From UBA4572 sp049965515 (GTDB lineage Bacteria; Nitrospirota; Leptospirillia; Leptospirillales; Leptospirillaceae): DNA of 64,000 bases. Position 1 is the first letter of the stretch. The number at the start of each line of letters is the position of its first letter. Of this stretch, positions 27,186-36,488 are shown in pieces. The position numbers were made by a program, and so were the translations under genes. Location: NCBI GenBank assembly GCA_049965515.1, contig JBMFWG010000004.1, positions 1-64,000 of the forward strand, read 5' to 3'. The notes under the pieces were generated by a model, which had not been told where the DNA came from, ran no database searches, and worked only from the letters and a program-made list of their open reading frames with translations.

Positions 27186-30100
27186 ATGGAAGAAGAATCC
27201 GCCCTGTCCGACTCCTCTTTTAATTCATCGTCTTCCCAGAGCCCCATTCCTTCGTCCGCAGATCTTTCTGTCTGGTTGTTCCAGGAGTCCCCCCGGAACC
27301 TCTTTCTCCTCGACTCGCAAGGGACGTTGCTTGTTGCCAATGCCTCCTTCTTGCGAACGACAGGTCTGCCCTTCCCGGAGATTCAAGGGCAGCCTTTGCG
27401 ATCCTGGTGTCAGGGGGCTCCCGACACGCTTCCCTCCGCCCATGAGAAGGACGTCTTTTCTTCTCTTCTGATCCGCAAGAACGGTGAGCCGGTCGTTTCT
27501 GAAGTCAGTCTGGAAGGATGTCTTTTGGGAGAGAGCCTTTTTCTTCTGGGAGAGATTCGGAAAATCTCGGGCAATAAAACCCTTGAAGAGGAGGTCACCC
27601 GCCTCGCCCGTTACAACCATCTACTGACGACGGCCGCCTCGTTTGTCGCCGAAGAGCGCCCCGAAAACGAGCTCTTTTCGGAAGTTTGTGATCATCTTGA
27701 GGACACTGGAGACTTTTCCCTGGTCTTGATTGTCCGGCCGGACGAAAATCGAGACCTCCGTCCGGTGGCGCTGGCGGGAGCCAAGTCTTTTAAGGAATCT
27801 CTGCGCCCCCTTTTCCAGAAAACTGACTCTTGGGGATTCTTGCTTGAAAGAGAAGCTTTCCGTTCTGGGGGTCCCCTCTTTGTTTCCGATCTCTCCGGCC
27901 GATTCCGGGATGTGAGGGAGGACCCGTGGGTGCAGGCACTCATGTCTGCGGGCTGTCGCTCGGGATCCTTTTTCCCCCTTTATCGCGGAGGAGCCCCCAC
28001 CGCAGTTATGGCCCTTTACTCCCGCTCTCTTTCCGCCTTCGATCCCCCGTGTGATGAGATCCTTAAAACTTTGGCCCAGATGCTTTCCCGAGCGCTCGAC
28101 AGGCTCGACATGCGATCCCGCGAGAGGGACGAGCTCCTCCTGCGGAAGCTCCTCCTCGATCATTCCCCTTCGGGAATCGCGCTTGTTCGGGAGGGAGCCC
28201 TGGTCTACGCCAATGCCGCGCTGGTCGCCCTCTTCGGCCATGATAGACAACAGGCAATGCGAGGGAAGGATCTCGAAAGTCTCTGGGACAGCCCGGGGGA
28301 GGCCCGTCGCGTGGAGGAGGCCCTCTCCTCCCTGACTCCTTCAGACAAGACTCTGATGTTGTCGGAGGTCCATGCGAGAAAGGCCGACGGTTCTCCTCTC
28401 GTTCTTGACCTTTCCCTCGCTCTGGCCGCCTATGAGGGTGGGGGGACCGTGGTCCTGACTGCCAATGACGCCACGGGAAGGGTGAGGAGATTTCGTGAAA
28501 AGGCACGCCTTGACTCTCTCCGGGAGATTCTCTCGGATCTGCGTCGGGAGATCGTTCGAGACAATGCCGAGGAGTCGCTGCTTCAGGTGTTTTGCGAGAG
28601 GCTCGCCAGAAGGGGTGAGGTGGAAAAGGCGGGACTCTGGGAGGAGGCCTCCCGGTCCTTTGGGGCATTGTCGCACACGGATATGGAGAGAGCGGGGGGC
28701 GATGCCTTTCCCCTGCGGCTGAGCCGGAGGCTTTCTCCCGATCTGGAGGAGGGACTTTCCGGATGTGCCAGGGAGGGGATTCCCCGCGTTTTTTTCTGGA
28801 AGGAGGAGTCTTCTGAAAAAACATCAACCGACCTGGAAAGTTCGGGCAAGGGCGTCAATGTCGCCCTCTTTCCGGTTCCTCGGGGTGGCCAGCCCTGGGG
28901 TGTCCTGACCCTGTTCTCCCTTAGCCCCCGAGCTTTTGCCCCCGAGAGCCAGGAAATCTTTGCGGGAATGGCCGAAAGTCTCTCTCTTTTCCTTGACCGG
29001 TTGGATCTTCGCCGCTCAATGAGGGAGACGGCTGCTTTTCAGGAGGCAATTCTTGGCCATTCCCGTTCCGGGATCCTTATCGCCGAGGGGCGGACGATCA
29101 CCTATGTCAATCCGCGCATGCTCGAGATGTTTGGCTACGAAAAACCGGAAGAACTTCTTGGAGAAGAGAGTCGGTTCCTCTACCGGAGCGAAGCCGAATA
29201 TCACCGGGTGGGAGAGCTTCTTTTTCCTGCAGTGCTTGAGGGGAAGCCGGTTCTGCTCCAGGATGTCCCGGGGGTCCGAAAAGATGGCACCAGTCTGTGG
29301 GTCGATATCTATGAGGTTCTGGTCCAGTTGGGAGGAAAGAATCTTCTCATCGCAACGCTGACCGATGTGACCGATCGGCATATTCAGGCGGCCCGGCTGA
29401 CCATGGTCGCCCGCTTCCGGGAATGTCTGGGGGAGGTCCGAAAGCTTGAGGAGTGGGTTGACGACGAAACCTCTCTTCTGGAAAAGACGGCCGAGCTTTT
29501 TTCCGGGGAGGGGAAGTTTGATTCGGTCTCGATTCTGCGACCCGACGGCCATGGAGGTTGGGTTGTCGAGGGGGAGCGGGCTCTCCCGGCCCCCTCCGAA
29601 CATTCCCTTTTTCCCCCGAATTCTCCCCTGTTTCAGTCCCTGGAGACGGGCATGGCCGGGTGGATGTCCGACCCGGGGAAGGACGATGGCTTGGGATCGG
29701 GTGTCCGGGGAGTGGTTCCCATCCTTCGGAAGGGGAGACCCTGCTTCGCACTCTTGCTCTCCGGCTCCGACCCGGATCTTCTGGCCTCCGAGATCCGGGA
29801 GGTCGTCGAGGAGGCGGGGCGAAGTCTCTCCCGTGCCCTTGACCGGAGAGACCAGGAGGTCAGAGAGAGAGCGCTCTCCTCCCTCAACCGGGCGATCACA
29901 GAGAACGCCAGCGTCGGATTTATCCTCGTCGACCTCCAGGAAGGAAGGCTTCTTTATGTGAACCCCTACCACCTCGAAGAGCTCGGATACGCCCCCGACT
30001 TTTCCGTCCAGGGGAGATTGTTTCGTCTGTTCCTGGCCGACGACGAAGAGCTTCGCCATGTCAATGAAGCTCTGGAGAGTGCCCAGCGGGAAGGTCGGGA

Positions 30101-31736
30101 GTCGGTTAGCCTTGTCAACGTCCGTCTTCGACGGAGGGACGGGGCAGTTTTCCTTTTCGATCTCTTCGGCCGCTGGATCGAACATGAGGGCTCTCCCCGG
30201 TTTCTTTGGACGGCCGTCAACGTCACCGAGAGGAATCGTCTCCAGCGACGGATCGAATATGAAGCCACCCATGACAGCCTCACAGACCTCCCCAACAGAC
30301 GCGCGATGGAGAGCTATCTCGAAATGGCAATCGCCCGATCCCGACGAAATGGAGGAAGTCTTGTGACGGGGCTGATCGACCTTGACGATTTCAAGCCGGT
30401 CAATGATCTGTATGGCCACGAGGCCGGCGACAGGCTCCTCCGGGAGTTCTCGAAGCGCGTGAGAAGGTGTCTTCGGGAGTCCGACTTTTTTTGTCGCCTC
30501 GGGGGAGATGAATTTGTGATCGTCCTGGAATTTGCCGGCCGGGATTCTGAAAAGGTGCATCAGGAGCTGGTGGCGGCCCTGGACCGGCTCCACAGCGCCG
30601 TCGAAACCTCCTTCGATGTCGGAGAGGGACGGTTGGCCCGGGTGGGGATGACCTTGGGCGTGGCCCGACTCTCGGAGGAGACAGAAACTGTGGATGCCCT
30701 TCTCCGGAAGGCCGACCTGGCTATGTATGCGCTCAAATCCTGGAAGGGAGAGCGCAGGCGATGGTGGGGGGAGAGGCGGGAGGTGCCGGATCTTGTGGAA
30801 CAACCAAAGGCTGTGGCGGAAGAGTTTTCGGCTTTTGGCTCCGAGGCCCAGGAATTGTTGGGGAGGGTTTTTCTCCTGGTGGAGCGAGCCACCCGACGAT
30901 TTGTGCTGGAGTTTTATGACCATCTTGGCAAGGATCCCGGGTCGCGGGAGATCCTTGAGAGGATGGATGAGTCCCGGTTGGAGAGGCTCAGGAAGTCGCA
31001 GGAGCATCACCTCACCTTTCTCCTCTCTCCCGGGACCACTTCCAACGATCTCTGGAGGAGATCCCGGGCGTTGGGAGAGGCCCATGTCTTCTACGGGGTG
31101 GATCTTTCGGCTCTCGTCTATGCCAAGGTGGTCTATGGCAAGCTCCTGACGGCCATGATCAGAGATTTTCGCCTTTCCGCCATGGAACAGATGCGGCTCC
31201 ATCTCGTCATCGAGGAACGGTTGGGGCTGGATATCCGGTATCAGTCGGAATCGGAATCGCGGGTTCAGGGGGAGTTTCGCGACTATCTTTTTCGCCCCCT
31301 CTTTCCGGTGGTCGGGGAGAAAGGACAGGCGGAGGATGTGGGGGCCCTGTCACAGCTTTCGGGGATCAGCGGAGCGTCGCTCGTCGCCTTTGGGGAGGAT
31401 GGCCGGGTGGAGGTGATGGCCGGGTCGGAGGAGTTTTCGGAGGCTGTCTCCCGCCAGAGAGAGCTTTTTTTGATGGCTCGGGAGAGCCGATCGTTCCAGC
31501 TTGTCGAGAATGCAGAGCTCCCGGATGGGGTGACCCGCTCCCTGGCGGTCCTTCCCATTTTTCCTCCTCCCGTCGACCCGGGCGATTTCACCCCCCTCCC
31601 TCCGCCGGTCACCATCGTGGTGGGGGGATGCTATCCGGGACAGTTCGGAACCCCCTGGCTTCGAAATTTTCTGACGGCCCTGGGCTGGAGATGGGGGAGT
31701 GTCATGGCGGGCGTGGGGCGAGGACGCTCCTCCTGA
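27186..31736 (+). CDS. PAS/GAF multi-sensor diguanylate cyclase with internal globin domain
   Basis: 1516 residues, no membrane segments. By eye: PAS ~30-135, GAF ~150-310, PAS ~315-430, GAF ~440-615, PAS ~625-740, GAF ~745-885, PAS ~890-1005, GGDEF ~1025-1190, globin ~1210-1355, GAF-like end ~1380-1516. The active site is intact (RLGGDEF, 1106-1110), with an inhibitory RxxD site at 1097-1100. The globin keeps a candidate heme-ligating His1300 in ALGEAHVFYGV, the pattern of globin-coupled sensors. It should make c-di-GMP from GTP in response to gas or redox. No EAL domain. A globin placed after GGDEF is unusual. Confidence 0.88.
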   Translation: MEEESALSDSSFNSSSSQSPIPSSADLSVWLFQESPRNLFLLDSQGTLLVANASFLRTTGLPFPEIQGQPLRSWCQGAPDTLPSAHEKDVFSSLLIRKNGEPVVSEVSLEGCLLGESLFLLGEIRKISGNKTLEEEVTRLARYNHLLTTAASFVAEERPENELFSEVCDHLEDTGDFSLVLIVRPDENRDLRPVALAGAKSFKESLRPLFQKTDSWGFLLEREAFRSGGPLFVSDLSGRFRDVREDPWVQALMSAGCRSGSFFPLYRGGAPTAVMALYSRSLSAFDPPCDEILKTLAQMLSRALDRLDMRSRERDELLLRKLLLDHSPSGIALVREGALVYANAALVALFGHDRQQAMRGKDLESLWDSPGEARRVEEALSSLTPSDKTLMLSEVHARKADGSPLVLDLSLALAAYEGGGTVVLTANDATGRVRRFREKARLDSLREILSDLRREIVRDNAEESLLQVFCERLARRGEVEKAGLWEEASRSFGALSHTDMERAGGDAFPLRLSRRLSPDLEEGLSGCAREGIPRVFFWKEESSEKTSTDLESSGKGVNVALFPVPRGGQPWGVLTLFSLSPRAFAPESQEIFAGMAESLSLFLDRLDLRRSMRETAAFQEAILGHSRSGILIAEGRTITYVNPRMLEMFGYEKPEELLGEESRFLYRSEAEYHRVGELLFPAVLEGKPVLLQDVPGVRKDGTSLWVDIYEVLVQLGGKNLLIATLTDVTDRHIQAARLTMVARFRECLGEVRKLEEWVDDETSLLEKTAELFSGEGKFDSVSILRPDGHGGWVVEGERALPAPSEHSLFPPNSPLFQSLETGMAGWMSDPGKDDGLGSGVRGVVPILRKGRPCFALLLSGSDPDLLASEIREVVEEAGRSLSRALDRRDQEVRERALSSLNRAITENASVGFILVDLQEGRLLYVNPYHLEELGYAPDFSVQGRLFRLFLADDEELRHVNEALESAQREGRESVSLVNVRLRRRDGAVFLFDLFGRWIEHEGSPRFLWTAVNVTERNRLQRRIEYEATHDSLTDLPNRRAMESYLEMAIARSRRNGGSLVTGLIDLDDFKPVNDLYGHEAGDRLLREFSKRVRRCLRESDFFCRLGGDEFVIVLEFAGRDSEKVHQELVAALDRLHSAVETSFDVGEGRLARVGMTLGVARLSEETETVDALLRKADLAMYALKSWKGERRRWWGERREVPDLVEQPKAVAEEFSAFGSEAQELLGRVFLLVERATRRFVLEFYDHLGKDPGSREILERMDESRLERLRKSQEHHLTFLLSPGTTSNDLWRRSRALGEAHVFYGVDLSALVYAKVVYGKLLTAMIRDFRLSAMEQMRLHLVIEERLGLDIRYQSESESRVQGEFRDYLFRPLFPVVGEKGQAEDVGALSQLSGISGASLVAFGEDGRVEVMAGSEEFSEAVSRQRELFLMARESRSFQLVENAELPDGVTRSLAVLPIFPPPVDPGDFTPLPPPVTIVVGGCYPGQFGTPWLRNFLTALGWRWGSVMAGVGRGRSS

Positions 31737-31757
31737 CGGGAGAGGGTCCCGGAAGTC

Positions 31758-32684
31758 TTAAGGTTCGTCCGGGGGGTCGAGTCCGAGTCCGCGAGCGAGG
31801 GATCCGGAGTTTTTCCGGATGTATTCGGTGAAGGCCTTGAAGCGGGAATAGCTTGCTGCATTGCCGATCGAGACGAACCGGATGTATTCGGCGACATGGC
31901 TGTCGTTATATAGGGGAATCCCGGGGGTCTCCCGATTGACCTTGCTCCGGGGAAGAAGGGCCGATCCGATCCCGTTCTGGGCCCACTCAGTCAGGGCGCT
32001 ATAGCTGAAGGCCCGCCCCTCGTACTCGTGGAGGGCCACCTTGGCTTTCTTGAAAATCTCCCGGGTGACACGGGCGAGCCCGCAAGCATCGGGAACCATC
32101 ACGAACTTCTGCCCCTTCAAGGTTTGGGCCGAAACCGATCCCGAAGAGAGAAGGACGGGATCCCGGGTGATGAGAACCAGGGGTTCGTCATAGAGGAAGA
32201 GAGAGATCATCGTGCCGAATTCGGCAGTGAACTCCGAGATCAGGGGAACGAAGATAAAGTCGAGCCCGTCGGAAAGAAGCATCCGTTGCAGCTGCTCCAG
32301 GTTTTCTTCGTAGAGGACGATCTCGTAATCCGGATGTTTGTCCCGGAAGCTCTGGGTCAGGACAGAGGTAAATCCTGCGTTCACCAGGGGGGAGACCCCG
32401 ATCCGGATGAGGGCCTTTTCCGGGGTCAGATAGTTTTTGGCCTGGAGGATGAGGTTGGACTCGGCGGTCAGGACGGACCGGATCAGGGGGATCATGGCCT
32501 TGCCAAAGGGCGAGAGTGCCACAGACCGGGTGGTTCGTTCGAAAAGCTTTCCTCCTAGAGCCTGTTCGACTAGGGAAACCCCGTTGGAAAGGGTTGACTG
32601 GGTGACCCGACATTTTTCTGCCGCCCGGCTGAATGATTTGAGCTCGGCCGTCTCGACAACAAATTTCAGATGTGTAAGGTTCAT
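31758..32684 (-). CDS. LysR-family transcriptional regulator
   Basis: 308 residues: N-terminal winged HTH (FVVETAELKSFSRAAEKCRV then TQSTLSNGVSLVEQAL) and a substrate-binding-like effector domain. The HTH keeps the SRAAEKC..TQSTLS pattern of the OxyR/CynR-like group. One Cys lies in the HTH and one in DACGLARV, not a clear OxyR pair. It is divergent from the 93-residue gene at 32864, across an AT-rich spacer with a dyad, so that gene is the obvious target. Confidence 0.88.
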   Translation of the reverse strand: MNLTHLKFVVETAELKSFSRAAEKCRVTQSTLSNGVSLVEQALGGKLFERTTRSVALSPFGKAMIPLIRSVLTAESNLILQAKNYLTPEKALIRIGVSPLVNAGFTSVLTQSFRDKHPDYEIVLYEENLEQLQRMLLSDGLDFIFVPLISEFTAEFGTMISLFLYDEPLVLITRDPVLLSSGSVSAQTLKGQKFVMVPDACGLARVTREIFKKAKVALHEYEGRAFSYSALTEWAQNGIGSALLPRSKVNRETPGIPLYNDSHVAEYIRFVSIGNAASYSRFKAFTEYIRKNSGSLARGLGLDPPDEP

Positions 32685-32717
32685 GGCTGTCCCGTGGTAT
32701 TAATCTATTTTTAAAAT

Positions 32718-32735
32718 ATATGTTATCAACTATAT
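32718..32735. promoter_or_regulatory. Candidate LysR-type operator
   Basis: ATATGTTATCAACTATAT has matching ATAT ends and an inner TT/AA pair, fitting a LysR T-N11-A box. It lies 33 bp from the LysR start, in the divergent spacer. Confidence 0.35.
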
Positions 32736-32863
32736 CAATTTCTAAATAAAAAAGGAATCTGGTACGATCGGTCCAACAGGGCATGAAGGCCAACAAGACA
32801 AGATCCTTCATGCAACCGGCCCACCCCATTGACGGGGAAGTTTCCCTTCCCCAAGGAGGAACG

Positions 32864-33145
32864 ATGACCTATCTTGAAATCACCCTGAAAATTCAGGACA
32901 AGAACCGTCCCTCGGCTGCGGGAGTTTACACCAAATTCAAGCAGCCCTTCCTTTCGACGATCCCCGGAGCCAAGTCAAAGGAGCTCCTAGTTCGCGACGA
33001 GGATGTTCAGGTTCTTCATGGCTTCGACTCTGCCGAGAACGCAAAGAAGTATTTGAACAGCGATCTCTTCAACAAGGATGTCGTGGTGGCCCTCAAGCCC
33101 TTCCTCGATGCGGCACCGGACGTCAGAATTTACCAGGTGGTTTGA
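32864..33145 (+). CDS. Small conserved-looking cytosolic protein beside LysR gene
   Basis: 93 residues with an excellent AAGGAGGA site. No signal or membrane segment. The pattern MTYLEITLKIQD ... KFKQPFLSTIPGAKSKELLV ... VQVLHGFDSAENAKKYLNSD suggests a dimeric alpha/beta-barrel (ABM-like) fold, where small proteins bind or oxidise quinone-like or electrophilic compounds. Divergent to a LysR regulator. Function not established; the fold is inferred from strand/helix alternation and the HGFDSAENAKKYL segment typical of that group. Confidence 0.7.
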   Translation: MTYLEITLKIQDKNRPSAAGVYTKFKQPFLSTIPGAKSKELLVRDEDVQVLHGFDSAENAKKYLNSDLFNKDVVVALKPFLDAAPDVRIYQVV

Positions 33146-33565
33146 GCCACCTTCAGTCACAGGGGGGGACCTTCTGTTGACCGGGAGGGTTCCCCTTCCT
33201 TCCATTCTTTTTTTCTTGTTTTTTCCTGCATGCATCTCCTCCTGACTGCCTTCCTTCCCCGTCTCAACGCCCTGCGATGCCATCGCTCTTCCCTTTTTGT
33301 CTCCTCAATGTCGGTTACCGTCCGGAGCTCTCGGAAGTGCGGCGAAGGTGTCAGGATCGGGAGAAGGAGAGTCTCCTGTCGTCTTGCGATCCTTCGTGCG
33401 AGGGAAAATTTCCCGGCAAAAGGGAGAATTTTTGTCTCGCACACGATTGTTTGCTAGGAACCGAAAGGGTCCTGTGATACGATGATTCCGGTGAGAATGA
33501 GACCCAGGGTTTGGTCGATTTTCCGGAGAGTTTCCGGAAATGAATGGATATGAAAAGAGGTTTTT
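33146..33565. other. Intergenic region before rnr
   Basis: AGGTGG/CCACCT forms a short stem across the stop of the preceding gene. A longer imperfect stem (GGGGGACC with GGGTTCCCC, about 33162-33194) is followed by a T-rich run near 33208 and may end that transcript. TGATAC near 33476 with TTGCTA about 18 bp before it could be the rnr promoter. No credible gene is seen. Confidence 0.4.
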
Positions 33566-35887
33566 GTGGCTGAAAGAAAGAGAAGACGCCGGAGACGGTC
33601 CGGTTCCGCGACATCAAAGTCCCCTGTTCTCGCGCCTCCAGATTCTCCTTCGGCATGGCGGGAACGCGTCCTTCAGGCGATGGCGGACTCCCCCGAGCAT
33701 ATTCTCTCCCTGGAGATTCTTCTTCGACGGCTTCTTTCGAAAAAGGACCGGGCCCGACGTCCCGATGCCCAGGAAGCCATCGATCAACTGGTTCTGTCCC
33801 ATGAGATCGTTCGCCTTCCCGATAGCCGTCTGTCCCTTCCCGATCGCCTTCCCCGGTTGACGGGCCGGCTGGAGGCAAACAAGGACGGGTATGGTTTTGT
33901 CATTGATCCCGAGGGAAAAAAGGATGTGTTCGTGCCGGCCCACGCTCTCGCCGGGGCGATTGACGGGGATACGGTGGTCTGCCACGTCGCCGGGGAAGAT
34001 GCCCGGGGACGTCGGGAAGGGGTGATCGTCGGGGTTCTGGCCCACGGTCGGAAGACCTTTCCCGGACTCCTGCATCGGACGCCGGAAGGCTGGTTCGTCA
34101 AGCCCAAGGATGCCAAGATCCGCCACCTTTTTCATGTGGTTGAGGCGCCTCCTCCGGGAACGGAGGAGGGAACGGTGGTGATCCTCGAGGTGTTGGTCTA
34201 TCCCGCCCCCCTGTCCGATCCTTCCGCGCCCCCTTCGGAGGAGCCCTTGAAGCGGCCTTCCGGACGAATCCTTTCGATCCTCGGGGCCGATGGCGATCCT
34301 GCCATCGATACGGATCTTGTCATTGCCTCCTTCGGCTTTTCCACGGCCTTCCCCGAAGAGGTGGAGCTCCAGGCCCACCGTCGGGCAAAAGAGGTTCCGA
34401 TCTGCCCGGACAAGCAACGGCTTGACTTTCGCTCTCTGGAAATCGTCACCATCGACGGGGATACCGCCAAGGATTTCGATGATGCGATCTCCATCGAGGA
34501 GGAGGCCGACGGGACGGTGACCCTCGGGATCCATATCGCCGATGTCTCGGCCTATGTTCTTCCCGGCTCGGCTCTCGACCGGGAGGGATTCGCCCGGGCG
34601 ACCAGCGTCTACTTTCCCGACCGGGTGCTTCCCATGTTTCCCGAGGTTCTCTCTAACGGGGTCCTCTCCCTCAATCCGGGGACCGATCGTCTGGCTCGAT
34701 CGGTGACGGCTCGGATCGACCGGGAGGGGCAGGTCCTTTCCTGGAGCCTGGATCGCTCCGTCATCCGGAGCCGGATGCGCATGACCTACTCGGAGGTCCA
34801 TCGGGCTTTGACCGGCGAGCCTTCCCCGGCCTACCTTCCCTTTGAAAATCGACTTCACACGATGTGGCGGGTTGCCTCACTACTCCGCAAGCGACGCATG
34901 GGCAAGGGAAGTCTTGACTTCGACCTTCCGGAACCGGAAATTGTCCTGGATCTCCGGGGGGAGCCGGTGGATATCCTCCGCTCTCCCCGCTACCTGTCCC
35001 ATCAGCTGATCGAAGAGTTCATGCTCCTGGCCAACACCCTGGTGGCGACACGGCTGCGCGAACGTCTGGGAACGGCCCTCTTTCGGGCCCACGAGACACC
35101 CACTCCGGAAAAGATCGAGAATCTCTACTCTTTTCTCGGTTCTCTCGGACTGCCGTTTACAAAACCCGAGACGGTCACCCCCCGGGACCTTTCCCGAATT
35201 CTTGAGGAGACGAAAGGGTCTCCTCTGGAGCACCCGGTGCACTATTCGGTTCTGCGCTCTCTCAAGCAGGCCCGCTATGATCCCTCTCCCCTGGGCCATT
35301 TTGGACTGGCCTTTCCCGACTATACCCATTTCACTTCTCCTATCCGGCGGTATCCGGATCTTATCGTCCACCGTCTCCTCGACCTTGCCAACCCCTCCGG
35401 GATGGAGTCGCTCCTCCCCGGGAGCCTTTCATCTGTCGCGCAGCATTGCTCGGAGCGGGAGAGGAAGGCCACGGAAGCCGAGAGAATGGCCATCGATTTC
35501 AAGAAGGTCCGGTTCATCTCGAAACACCTCGGCGAGAGCTTTGATGGACGGATCACCGGTGTCGCCTCCTTCGGGCTCTTCGTGGAGCTTTCCCCCTTTT
35601 TTGTCGAGGGAATGATCCCTATTCACATGCTCGGGCGGGACTACTACGAATATCGGGAGGACCGACATCAGATACGGGGCAACCGGACGGGACGAACCTT
35701 CTCCGTTGGAGATGCGGTGAGGGTGACGGTGGCCAAGGTGGACTTTCAGCGTCTCAGGTGTGACTTCGTGCTTGAAGAAGAAGCCGGCCAGCTTTCCGAA
35801 GAAAAGCGTCCTTCAGGACGACGGCGGTCCGGCCGAAGAGAGAGAGAGAAGGAGAGGAGGGATTCCTCCCCTCCGGTCGAAGGCTAG
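33566..35887 (+). CDS. rnr: Ribonuclease R
   Basis: 773 residues; a processive 3'-5' exoribonuclease. After a very basic N-terminus (RKRRRRRRSGS) come a winged-helix-like segment (~35-90), cold-shock domains (~95-245, starting RLTGRLEANKDGYGFVI), the RNB catalytic domain (~255-590, with the Asp cluster in TIDGDTAKDFDDAISIE) and an S1 domain (~655-740, DGRITGVASFGLFVEL). GTG start with AAGAGG. Its stop overlaps the convergent lipoprotein gene by 4 bp. Confidence 0.95.
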   Translation: MAERKRRRRRRSGSATSKSPVLAPPDSPSAWRERVLQAMADSPEHILSLEILLRRLLSKKDRARRPDAQEAIDQLVLSHEIVRLPDSRLSLPDRLPRLTGRLEANKDGYGFVIDPEGKKDVFVPAHALAGAIDGDTVVCHVAGEDARGRREGVIVGVLAHGRKTFPGLLHRTPEGWFVKPKDAKIRHLFHVVEAPPPGTEEGTVVILEVLVYPAPLSDPSAPPSEEPLKRPSGRILSILGADGDPAIDTDLVIASFGFSTAFPEEVELQAHRRAKEVPICPDKQRLDFRSLEIVTIDGDTAKDFDDAISIEEEADGTVTLGIHIADVSAYVLPGSALDREGFARATSVYFPDRVLPMFPEVLSNGVLSLNPGTDRLARSVTARIDREGQVLSWSLDRSVIRSRMRMTYSEVHRALTGEPSPAYLPFENRLHTMWRVASLLRKRRMGKGSLDFDLPEPEIVLDLRGEPVDILRSPRYLSHQLIEEFMLLANTLVATRLRERLGTALFRAHETPTPEKIENLYSFLGSLGLPFTKPETVTPRDLSRILEETKGSPLEHPVHYSVLRSLKQARYDPSPLGHFGLAFPDYTHFTSPIRRYPDLIVHRLLDLANPSGMESLLPGSLSSVAQHCSERERKATEAERMAIDFKKVRFISKHLGESFDGRITGVASFGLFVELSPFFVEGMIPIHMLGRDYYEYREDRHQIRGNRTGRTFSVGDAVRVTVAKVDFQRLRCDFVLEEEAGQLSEEKRPSGRRRSGRREREKERRDSSPPVEG

Positions 35888-36300
35888 TTGCCGGAAATCG
35901 GCGACTGGGCGGACTTGATTTCGTTGGCGGCTGTATTGAGATCGGCGGTGGCGCGGTCGAACATGTTCTTGGCCCAGACGGGATTGCCGATTTTTTGGTA
36001 TTCCTGGGCGGAGGAGAGCCGGGTTCCCGCCGCATCGATAAATTTTTTGGCGGCCAGAATGTGGTTCTGCAGGTCGGACTCTTTCTTGGCGGCCTTTTCC
36101 AGGGACTGGGAGGAGGTCCGATAGTTGTAGGCAGCGTTCTGATGGTTCCCGATAAGTGCGTTTGTCTGGGCACAGGCGCCCAGAGCGCCAACGGCTGCGA
36201 TCAGCATGAAGGGATACGTCCGGCGAAAGGTCCGGTCAATGAGACCGCCAGCCATCTGGAGTGGCATTTGTCGAGAGTGTGTCTTTGGCACGATGGACAT
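35884..36300 (-). CDS. DUF4398-like lipoprotein
   Basis: 138 residues from the ATG that has GGAGG nine bases upstream. A lipobox (GALGAC) appears at about residue 43 after a rather long basic leader. Later ATGs at 36267 and 36255 shorten the leader but lack a ribosome-binding site. The mature part is helical, Ala/Asn-rich, with AAKKFIDAAGTRLSSAQEYQ and MFDRATADLNTAANEI, resembling DUF4398 envelope lipoproteins often found near OmpA proteins. Divergent from the next lipoprotein gene. Confidence 0.65.
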   Translation of the reverse strand: MSIVPKTHSRQMPLQMAGGLIDRTFRRTYPFMLIAAVGALGACAQTNALIGNHQNAAYNYRTSSQSLEKAAKKESDLQNHILAAKKFIDAAGTRLSSAQEYQKIGNPVWAKNMFDRATADLNTAANEIKSAQSPISGN

Positions 36301-36428
36301 GGGAATGAGCCTCCGGGACGATGGAAAGTGTTGGACTGGTTTACCGGCGACCTTTTCGGGGCACAAACGGTGCGCTCCCGGGCGACAGGGGCCGATGGCT
36401 GATCAGGTTCACTCGATAATGAATGACA

Positions 36429-36454
36429 AAATACTGGCCAAATACTGATATGAT
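36429..36454 (+). promoter_or_regulatory. Tandem 8-bp repeats and -10 element upstream of a lipoprotein gene
   Basis: AAATACTG occurs twice with an 11-bp period (36429-36436, 36440-36447), one helical turn apart, directly followed by a TATGAT -10-like hexamer (36449-36454). This arrangement suits an activator or repressor covering the -35 region. Confidence 0.4.
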
Positions 36455-36488
36455 ATTTAACACAATGACGAGAAAAGGTTCAAGGCAG

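Noticed and set aside
29016..31202. 728-residue open frame antisense to the multi-sensor gene
   Set aside because: Explained by high GC and codon bias of the sense gene; no recognisable domain.
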